DNA of 5,046 nucleotides from an uncultured Pyrinomonas sp. (GTDB taxonomy: Bacteria > Acidobacteriota > Blastocatellia > Pyrinomonadales > Pyrinomonadaceae): assembly GCA_937135995.1 (NCBI GenBank), contig CAKZOF010000227.1, forward strand, positions 1 to 5,046. Direction: 5' to 3'. The position numbers and the translations under genes are program-made. The notes beneath the pieces were generated by a model. The model was not told the DNA's origin. It saw nothing but the letters and a program-made list of their open reading frames with translations, and searched no databases. Position 1 is the first letter of the stretch. Each line of letters starts with the position of its first letter. Of this stretch, positions 1 through 5,046 are shown one piece after another.

Positions 1-1
1 C

Positions 2-508
2 GGCGCGCTTCCGGTCTTCGCCAGCGAACATTCCTGGCGCAACATCCGGCGCATCTTTCAGTACGTCTTCGAGCCGTCGCACTTCGGCGGCGGCCTGCCG
101 CAGATCGTACCGCACGTGATCGAAGCGGGCGCGCCGTTCGACTTCGGCCCCGAATTGCACGTGCTTCCAGTGAGCGTGATTCACGGTCGGTTGCCGGTGC
201 TCGCCTTTCGGTTCAACGATCTCGCGTACGTCACGGACTTGAGCGAGATGCCGCCGGAGACGGCGGATGCACTCCGCGACTTGGATGTACTCGTGCTCGG
301 TTGTTTGCGCTTCCGCACGCATCCGACGCACTTGAACGTCGAACAGGCGCTCACGTTGATCGAAGAGCTCAAGCCACGGCGCGCTTATCTAACGCACATC
401 TCGCACGAGATCAAACACGCGCGCGATGCGGCGGCGCTGCCGCCGGGCGTCGAGTTCGCCTACGACGGCCTCGAGGTGGAGAGCGATCGAACAAGGGCCG
501 AGTTCTGA
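2..508 (+). CDS. MBL-fold metallohydrolase, PhnP-like (5' partial, C-terminal 168 residues)
   Basis: The frame is open from the left edge to a TGA at 506-508, so the start and about a third of the protein are missing. What remains matches the C-terminal half of metallo-beta-lactamase-fold hydrolases of the PhnP / cyclic phosphodiesterase type, usually about 250-260 residues. Counting from the first whole codon at base 2, visible metal-site elements are His61 in SVIHG, the bridging Asp79 in YVTDLSEMP, and the late His132 in LTHISH, with further histidines at 135 and 139. The HPTH segment (107-110) after a beta strand is also typical of this subgroup. The N-terminal HxHxDH metal motif should lie just outside the window. 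At the usual D-A-L-R position the sequence reads G-C-L-R; this is not a metal ligand. Family members cleave phosphodiesters with two metal ions in the cytoplasm, but the substrate here cannot be told. The GTG at 116 is internal and not a likely start, because homologous-looking sequence continues upstream of it. Confidence 0.88.
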   Translation, partial: GALPVFASEHSWRNIRRIFQYVFEPSHFGGGLPQIVPHVIEAGAPFDFGPELHVLPVSVIHGRLPVLAFRFNDLAYVTDLSEMPPETADALRDLDVLVLGCLRFRTHPTHLNVEQALTLIEELKPRRAYLTHISHEIKHARDAAALPPGVEFAYDGLEVESDRTRAEF

Positions 509-524
509 AGTCCCTGCGAAACTT

Positions 525-530
525 TGAGGG
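525..530 (+). promoter_or_regulatory. Possible Shine-Dalgarno for ribF, unusually close
   Basis: TGAGGG is the only purine-rich match upstream of ribF. It lies just 2 bases before the ATG at 533, which is closer than normal. It would be well placed (8 bases) for a TTG at 539. The protein family nevertheless favours 533, because M-R-L-F-x-G aligns with the usual RibF N-terminus. The TTG at 524 would add only three residues and would overlap this motif. Confidence 0.3.
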
Positions 531-532
531 CC

Positions 533-1486
533 ATGAGATTGTTTCACGGATTCGATAATGCCGAAATCGCGCGTCCGACGGTGTTGACGCTCGGCGTCTT
601 CGACGGCTTGCATATCGGGCATCAACTCATCATGCGCACGGTCGTAGAACGGGCGCACGCCATCGGCGCCGTGCCGACGGTGATCACGTTCGATCCGCAT
701 CCGCGCGCCGTGCTCTACCCGGAAGCCGCTCCGCCTCTGTTGCAGACGCTGGACCAGCGTTTGGAAGGGCTTCGCCTTTTGGGTATCGAGCAGACGATCG
801 TCGTGCGTTTCACGCGCGAGTTCGCGCAGTTGAGCGCCGAGGATTTCTTGCGCGACGTCGTGCATGAACGTTTGCAGGCCAAAGAGGTCTATCTCGGGCA
901 AGGGTTCGCTTTCGGGCGCAACCGCGCCGGAAACATCGAATTGCTGCGGCGCGTCGGGCGCGAACTCGGTTTCGTCGCCGACGAAGTGCCGGAAGTCAGG
1001 TTGCGCGGTCAGCGCGTCAGTTCGAGCCGCATCAGGCAACTTCTGTTCGACGGCAAGGTCAATCTCGCGCGGCGAATGCTCGGACGGCCCTACGGCATCG
1101 AAGGACGCATCGCGCGCGGCGCACAACGCGGCCGAACCCTCGGCTGGCCCACAGCTAATTTGCAGGTGGAGAATCGCGTCATCCCGAAGGGCGGCGTCTA
1201 CGTCACGGCGACGCTGATCGACGGCGCTTGGCGGCGAAGCGTGACCAACATCGGCACACGCCCGACTTTCGAGCAGCAGGCCGCTCCCACCGTCGAGACG
1301 CATGTCCTCGCCTGGACCGGCGATCTCTACGGGGCGGTGGTGCGCGTCCGTTTCCTCCACCGTTTGCGCGACGAACGGCGATTCAATTCGGTTCAAGAGT
1401 TGGCGCGCCAGATCGCCGCCGATGTTGCGCGCGCCGAACGCTATTTCGCCCGCGCTTGCGTGCGCCGCGCGCTCGCGGTGGTTTGA
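533..1486 (+). CDS. ribF: Bifunctional riboflavin kinase / FAD synthetase (RibF)
   Basis: This cytoplasmic enzyme phosphorylates riboflavin to FMN and adenylates FMN to FAD. The 317-residue length is normal for the family (about 305-320) and both domains are present. The N-terminal FAD synthetase domain (about 1-175) has the nucleotidyltransferase signature GVFDGLHIGH (21-30), FDPHPRAV (53-60) and the SSSRIRQLL segment (163-171). The C-terminal kinase domain (about 184-305) has GRTLGWPTANL (200-210), the GGVYV strand (220-224), TNIGTRPTF (238-246), the catalytic-type Glu255 in VETHVL, and DLYG (264-267). One departure is seen in the loop GQGFAFGRNRAG (122-133), where Gly124 stands at a position that is often Asp (DFxFG); I do not know if this affects activity. 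The ATG at 533 is preferred over the TTG at 524 because it gives the family's usual N-terminus. The gene follows the hydrolase by 24 bases, so co-transcription is likely. No FMN riboswitch is visible upstream. Confidence 0.97.
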   Translation: MRLFHGFDNAEIARPTVLTLGVFDGLHIGHQLIMRTVVERAHAIGAVPTVITFDPHPRAVLYPEAAPPLLQTLDQRLEGLRLLGIEQTIVVRFTREFAQLSAEDFLRDVVHERLQAKEVYLGQGFAFGRNRAGNIELLRRVGRELGFVADEVPEVRLRGQRVSSSRIRQLLFDGKVNLARRMLGRPYGIEGRIARGAQRGRTLGWPTANLQVENRVIPKGGVYVTATLIDGAWRRSVTNIGTRPTFEQQAAPTVETHVLAWTGDLYGAVVRVRFLHRLRDERRFNSVQELARQIAADVARAERYFARACVRRALAVV

Positions 1487-1644
1487 AAAAGAACGGCACG
1501 CCGCGAAAAAGCAGGCTCGAAGTGAAAAAAAGCGCCGCGCGGCCAACGCCCGGCACGACCTTCAGCCGCAACGTGCGGGCCGACGGCGGTTTCGAGATCA
1601 AAACTTCCATCCGACGCCACAAGATCGCCACATTCGTCATCTAA
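1483..1644 (+). CDS. Possible small basic protein between ribF and the ABC1 kinase (53 or 40 aa)
   Basis: A short frame fills most of the gap between ribF and the ABC1 kinase gene. It can start at TTG 1483, overlapping the ribF stop by two bases (TTGA), or at GTG 1522, which has a weak CAGG six bases upstream. The product is Lys/Arg-rich at the N-terminus ([11 protein letters not shown]) and ends in [15 protein letters not shown]. By hand count about 40 of 52 codons after the TTG end in G or C, against about 25 at the first and 28 at the second position. That is the pattern of real genes in GC-rich genomes and is the main support. There is no membrane segment, signal peptide or motif that I recognise. 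The amino acid content, small size and lack of a good ribosome site argue for caution; it may be non-coding spacer. If real, it would be translationally coupled to ribF. No function is proposed. Confidence 0.35.
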   Translation: MKKNGTPRKSRLEVKKSAARPTPGTTFSRNVRADGGFEIKTSIRRHKIATFVI

Positions 1645-1660
1645 TCTTCGGCGAACGTAT

Positions 1661-3358
1661 ATGTTGAACGTCGAGCGGTCGCAAAATGGTTTCGCCCTCG
1701 CGCTGCCAGCGCGCAACGGGCACGCTCAGCCGAAAAACGGCCATGAACGCGACGAGTTGCGCACGCGCGCTGAACGGGCGATCGCCCACGCCGCAAAGGT
1801 GCGCGGCGTGTGGCACGCGCGCTGGCGCACGGCGCAGATCGCGTGGGTGCTCGGGTGGCTAGCGCTCTGCCTGTTTTTGGAGAACTATGATGCGCGCGCG
1901 CGCTACCAGCAGCGCGTTCGTCGGCGACAGCGCGAAGAAGTGCGCCAGCTCGGTGCCGTCGCGCGGTGGCGACTTTGGGGCCGCCATCTCGGCGCTGGCG
2001 CGCTCGATCTTCTGATTCGCGCCGTGCGCGCCGTGCTGTTCGGCGGGCGCGGCGCGTCGTCAGGCAGAGAGGCGCGCTTGGCCAAGCAGGCTCGGTGGTT
2101 CAAAAGACAGCTCGTGCGGCTCGGGCCGACGTTCATTAAAATCGGACAGGCGCTCGCCACGCGAGCCGATCTTCTGCCGCTCGCCTACATTCGCGAACTC
2201 GAAACGCTTCAAGACCAAGTTCCGCCTTTCTCGGTCGAACAGGCCCGGGCGACGTTGGAAGGCGAGCTGGGGCGCAGCATCGAAGAGGCCTTCGCTGAGG
2301 TGGAATGGACGCCCATCGCTGCCGCTTCGCTCGGGCAGGTGCATCGCGCCAGACTCCACACGGGTGAGGAGGTCGCCGTCAAAGTCCAACGTCCGCGTCT
2401 CGAAGAGACGGTCAGTTTCGACATCGCGATCCTGCGGCGCGTGGTCGCTTTTCTCGAGCGCCATCCGCAATTGAACGAGAACGCCGATTGGGGCGGCATG
2501 CTCGATGAGTTCACCGTGACCATCTTCGAAGAGATGGACTACGTGCGGGAAGCGCAGAACGCGGACCGTTTTCGCGAGAACTTCCAAACGTGGCGAGTCG
2601 TCTACGTGCCGAAAATCTATTGGACGCATACGACCGCGCGCGTTCTGACCATGGAGTTCATCCGCGGCACCAAGGTCACCGACCTCGAAGCGTTGCGTGC
2701 GCGGCGCATCTCGCCCGTCAAGGTCAATCGTTTGCTCGTTCGCACCTACCTCAAACAGTTGCTCGAGGACGGCTTCTTCCATGCCGATCCGCATCCCGGC
2801 AATTTGCTCGTCATGGATGATGGTAGGTTGGCTTTCTTCGATTTCGGCATGGTCGGCAGGATCACGCCGCAACTACAGAGCTTGATGGTCGATGCCTTTT
2901 TTCACGTCGTCAACCGCGAGGTGCACGAACTGGCGAACGATCTTTTCAAACTGAACTTCCTCAAGCCCGGATTCGATCCGGAGTTCGTGCGCCCGGTGAT
3001 CGAGAAGCTCTTCGAAAAACATCTCGAACTGAAGCTTGGCGAAGTTAACTTCAAAGAGTTGACCTACGAGCTAGCCGATGTCGTCTATGCTTACCCGTTC
3101 CGCTTGCCGGCCAATTTCACGTACATCATGCGCGCGTTGATGACGCTCGAAGGCATCGGCTTGATCACCGATCCGGAGTTCAACTTCTTCGATACGGCGC
3201 GCCCCTACGCCAAGCAGTTGGTCCTGCGACGCGAGGGGCGCCAGCTACGTCGAACGCTGGCGGCCAAGCTTTGGGGGCGCAACGGCGACGGGCGGGTGGA
3301 TTGGAGTCGCATCTGGAAGCTAACCAAGTGGGCGGCGAAAGCCTACCTTGAAAGTTGA
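1661..3358 (+). CDS. ABC1/UbiB-family atypical protein kinase-like ATPase
   Basis: The 565-residue product carries the complete ABC1 (AarF/UbiB/COQ8) domain. Visible motifs in order are KIGQ (160-163), the Ala-rich loop AAASLGQVH (220-228) that replaces the kinase P-loop, VAVKVQRP with Lys241, the ExD-type segment EEMDY (290-294) with EAxN (297-300), the catalytic-loop equivalent HADPHPGN (374-381), and the metal-binding DFG (394-396). All key residues are intact. Family members act on or beside membranes and support ubiquinone or other isoprenoid-lipid metabolism through ATPase or kinase activity; the substrate here is unknown. An N-terminal hydrophobic stretch (about 58-73, [15 protein letters not shown]) could be one membrane helix, flanked by Arg-rich sequence. 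The paired C-terminal helices of classical proteobacterial UbiB are not seen. Residues 1-45 are low-complexity and poorly family-like, so a later start such as the GTG at codon 46 or 50 is possible; the ATG at 1661 has no good Shine-Dalgarno. The style ([15 protein letters not shown]) resembles cyanobacterial/plastid ABC1 kinases rather than E. coli UbiB, so no gene symbol is given. Confidence 0.93.
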   Translation: MLNVERSQNGFALALPARNGHAQPKNGHERDELRTRAERAIAHAAKVRGVWHARWRTAQIAWVLGWLALCLFLENYDARARYQQRVRRRQREEVRQLGAVARWRLWGRHLGAGALDLLIRAVRAVLFGGRGASSGREARLAKQARWFKRQLVRLGPTFIKIGQALATRADLLPLAYIRELETLQDQVPPFSVEQARATLEGELGRSIEEAFAEVEWTPIAAASLGQVHRARLHTGEEVAVKVQRPRLEETVSFDIAILRRVVAFLERHPQLNENADWGGMLDEFTVTIFEEMDYVREAQNADRFRENFQTWRVVYVPKIYWTHTTARVLTMEFIRGTKVTDLEALRARRISPVKVNRLLVRTYLKQLLEDGFFHADPHPGNLLVMDDGRLAFFDFGMVGRITPQLQSLMVDAFFHVVNREVHELANDLFKLNFLKPGFDPEFVRPVIEKLFEKHLELKLGEVNFKELTYELADVVYAYPFRLPANFTYIMRALMTLEGIGLITDPEFNFFDTARPYAKQLVLRREGRQLRRTLAAKLWGRNGDGRVDWSRIWKLTKWAAKAYLES

Positions 3359-3461
3359 CACTGCGGCGCGCACCACCCTCGAAACGAGCGGCCGTTGCCG
3401 AAGGCGCTTCTTCACGCAGGTTCACACGGCCTCGACACATCCCACGCTGAACGCCGAAGCA
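3359..3461. other. Convergent intergenic spacer, no clear terminator
   Basis: This 103-base gap lies between the stop codons of the ABC1 kinase (+) and the large - strand gene. I looked for a hairpin followed by a T-run on either strand and found only very short stems (for example GCCGAAGGC near 3398) with no T-tract. Termination here may be Rho-dependent or rely on read-through limited by opposing transcription. A TTGACA at 3355-3360 has no matching -10 and is not called as a promoter. Confidence 0.5.
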
Positions 3462-5046
3462 TTACGTTTCGACGCGCATCTCGAGTTCGACGAGCGCGGC
3501 TGCCTGAGGCAGCGCGTTGAGCCACTGTTCGAGCCGTGCGCGCAGTTCATCTTGGGTGACGAAGCCGAAGATTTCGTCCGGCAAACGCAGGCGTACGGGA
3601 GTGGCGGTCGCGCCGATCTGCAACGCGCGTTCGATCAACTCGACATCTTCGCGCGAAAAGGCGAGGCTAGCTTCTTCGCGCTCCAGCGCGTCGGCCAGCG
3701 CCAACGCGCGATCAGCAGTCCGGCCAGCTGGCTCGGAGTGAGCGAGCAGCCGCAGCGCTTCGGTCAAGTTGCTGCCGAGCGCGGCGAGCGCGCGGCGATA
3801 AGCAGCGCGTCCGGCGGCAACCAGCGTCTCGAGGTCTTGGACGAAACGCGCTTCCGCGTCCACATCACGCAGCCGAAAGCCGCACAGGCAACGTGGATGG
3901 TGGCGCAAAGTTTCGCGCACTGGCCAGCGGCAGGCGCGCGCCGCGCGCGCGCGGTCGAGCAGTCGAGCCGCTTCGTCTTCGATCCACGCGCTGGCTTTGC
4001 TGAGGGCACGAAGCGCTTCGAACTCGCGCCACTCCGGGCTACGCAGCAGTTCTTCCAGCACGCGCGGCCACGCTTCGTCTTCGCGCGTTTTGGCGTGAAG
4101 CGTCGCGTAGTGTTCGATGTATTGGGCGTGGAACTTCTCCCAGAGTTCGGCGAATTCCGCCGCCCAGTCCACATCGCCGAGGGCGAACGGGTCATCGCTC
4201 ATGGCGAGAAGGTCGCGGCGAAGTTTTTCGATCTCCGGCACTTCGGTTCGTTCCGCTTCGCAGAGGTAAGCCCGCACCCGCAGCCACCGGTCCAGTCCAT
4301 CGAGCAATCGGGTGAGGTAATCGAGCCGCCGCCGGTCGCGCACGAAGCGATGCATGTCGTCGGCGAAGCAATCGGCGACGCGCTGTAATCCTTCTTCGAG
4401 CGGCACGTGATCGGCCAACGTCGCTTCGACCACTTCGGCGGCGCTGCCGAAGCTGCGTTTGACAGCGGCGATCAGGTTCCAAAGTCGAGTCGAAAGAGCG
4501 AAGTCCGGAAGTCGTTCGAGTCTTTGCAGCAACGCCTCTTGTCGCCACCGCTCCAGCCAAACGGTCAAGGCGGCGCGCACCTGTTCGCGCGCTGTCGGGT
4601 CGGCGATGGACGAGAGCGCTTCTTCGCCGGTGAGCATGCGCGCCCAAGCGGTCAATTCTTCGGCGCTGTGCATGATGCTCGCCGCGCGGGCCACGCCGAC
4701 GATCTCTTCCCACCGCAACGTGCGGTCAAGCGTGCGGCGCGTGACTCGATCGCCACCTGCCGTGATCAGTTCGATGCGGCGACTGGCGACCAACGCTGCG
4801 AGTACGAGTCGGCACGCTTCGTGCGACAGGCCCAACGGCGGGCGGCGGAGTGCGCCGAAGACCTCTTGCACGGACACAGTCGCGCCGTTGGCCATCTCGA
4901 CAAGACGCATCACTTCCCTGGTCCACGGCGGCGCGAGCATTTCGTCGCCCATGCCGAGCAAGTACGCTTCGCCACGCTTGGAAACGAGACCGAGCGGTTC
5001 GGCGAAACGGTGGGCCAGTTTTTGCACTTGCACGTCGTTCGGTTTG
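3462..5046 (-). CDS. Large protein of uncertain family, C-terminal 527 residues (5' partial); possibly BREX PglY/DUF6079-like
   Basis: The frame is open from the right edge (reading K-P-N-D-V) to a TAA at 3462-3464, so the start is almost certainly outside. The GTG at 5033 is only the first possible start codon in view, and residues below are counted from it. The product is soluble, mostly helical, and rich in Leu, Ala, Arg, Glu and Trp, with no membrane segment or signal. Residues about 35-110 look like a winged helix, with a helix at PPWTREVMRLVE, a PPLGLSHEACRLVLAALVAS helix run, then the strand-turn-strand RIELITAGGDRVT. The middle (150-360) is a run of amphipathic helices. Cys368, His378/379, Cys382 and Cys384 (HHPRCLCGFRL) form a compact cluster that could bind zinc. 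A PPxGL winged-helix block in a large protein with a helical tail recalls BREX-type P-loop proteins (PglY/BrxC, DUF6079), but this is recall without a search. No Walker motif lies in the visible part. It is convergent to the kinase gene, so it belongs to a separate operon entering from the right. Confidence 0.8.
   Translation of the reverse strand, partial: KPNDVQVQKLAHRFAEPLGLVSKRGEAYLLGMGDEMLAPPWTREVMRLVEMANGATVSVQEVFGALRRPPLGLSHEACRLVLAALVASRRIELITAGGDRVTRRTLDRTLRWEEIVGVARAASIMHSAEELTAWARMLTGEEALSSIADPTAREQVRAALTVWLERWRQEALLQRLERLPDFALSTRLWNLIAAVKRSFGSAAEVVEATLADHVPLEEGLQRVADCFADDMHRFVRDRRRLDYLTRLLDGLDRWLRVRAYLCEAERTEVPEIEKLRRDLLAMSDDPFALGDVDWAAEFAELWEKFHAQYIEHYATLHAKTREDEAWPRVLEELLRSPEWREFEALRALSKASAWIEDEAARLLDRARAARACRWPVRETLRHHPRCLCGFRLRDVDAEARFVQDLETLVAAGRAAYRRALAALGSNLTEALRLLAHSEPAGRTADRALALADALEREEASLAFSREDVELIERALQIGATATPVRLRLPDEIFGFVTQDELRARLEQWLNALPQAAALVELEMRVET
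3882..3932 (-). other. Cys/His cluster, possible zinc site within the - strand protein
   Basis: Within 17 codons the protein has Cys368, His378, His379, Cys382 and Cys384, in the order C-x9-HH-x2-C-x-C-G. Three cysteines and two histidines so close together, in a soluble protein otherwise poor in cysteine, suggest a small metal-binding or structural knuckle. The CxCGF piece resembles one half of a zinc ribbon, but no second CxxC pair follows, so the assignment is tentative. Confidence 0.35.

Noticed and set aside
1487..1530. A-rich runs (AAAAA, AAAAA, AAAAAAA) just after ribF
   Set aside because: They stand out against the GC-rich surroundings, but they fit Lys codons of the possible small frame. 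On the - strand they would be T-runs, but no gene on that strand ends here and no GC-rich stem precedes them.
1534..1543. GCCGCGCGGC palindrome in the ribF-kinase gap
   Set aside because: It is a 10-base palindrome without a loop or a following T-run, expected by chance in this base composition, so it is not called as a terminator or operator.
389..1546. A - strand open frame of 385 codons opposite ribF
   Set aside because: It lies almost wholly antisense to ribF, whose motifs are unmistakable, and its translation shows no recognisable domain.
2060..2872. A - strand open frame of 270 codons opposite the ABC1 kinase
   Set aside because: It is antisense to the conserved kinase core and has Asp/Glu/Arg-rich shadow composition; long antisense frames are common with this codon bias.
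3355..3360. TTGACA, a perfect -35 hexamer
   Set aside because: It overlaps the kinase stop codon, has no -10-like hexamer at 16-18 bases, and no + strand gene follows.
3348..4388. A + strand open frame of 346 codons opposite the - strand gene
   Set aside because: Its product is Phe/Arg/Glu-rich with no fold-like pattern, it starts inside the end of the kinase gene, and it is the expected antisense shadow of a GC-rich gene. The - strand frame is longer, has sensible helix patterns and runs through the window edge.

Overview
The window is bacterial chromosomal DNA: GC-rich, densely packed, with strong G/C preference at third codon positions. It holds three recognisable housekeeping-type genes on the + strand, one large gene of uncertain family on the - strand, and one possible small gene. 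The ABC1 kinase resembles the cyanobacterial/plastid-like branch, and the overall style would suit an acidobacterial lineage such as Blastocatellia. That assignment is a low-confidence impression, because the window has no rRNA or other marker.

Layout. Bases 2-508 (+) are the C-terminal part of an MBL-fold metallohydrolase of the PhnP-like cyclic phosphodiesterase type, cut by the left edge. Bases 533-1486 (+) are a complete ribF, the bifunctional riboflavin kinase/FAD synthetase, 24 bases after the first gene and probably in one transcript with it. The 174 bases between ribF and the next gene hold a small basic reading frame (1483-1644 or 1522-1644). It has coding-like third-position GC and may start in overlap with the ribF stop. 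Bases 1661-3358 (+) are a complete ABC1/UbiB-family atypical kinase with one N-terminal hydrophobic segment. Convergent to it, 3462-5046 (-) is the C-terminal 527 residues of a protein that runs off the right edge. I cannot place it firmly; it is helical, with a winged-helix-like region and a small Cys/His cluster, and could be the tail of a large ATPase of the BREX PglY/DUF6079 kind.

The + strand genes form a plausible run: a hydrolase, then flavin cofactor synthesis, then a kinase of a family tied to quinone and lipid metabolism. No strict functional pathway links them. The 103-base convergent gap (3359-3461) shows no convincing terminator. No RNA genes, CRISPR arrays, insertion sequences or long repeats were seen. 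The least understood part of the window is the - strand gene, and its N-terminal part outside the window would decide what it is.
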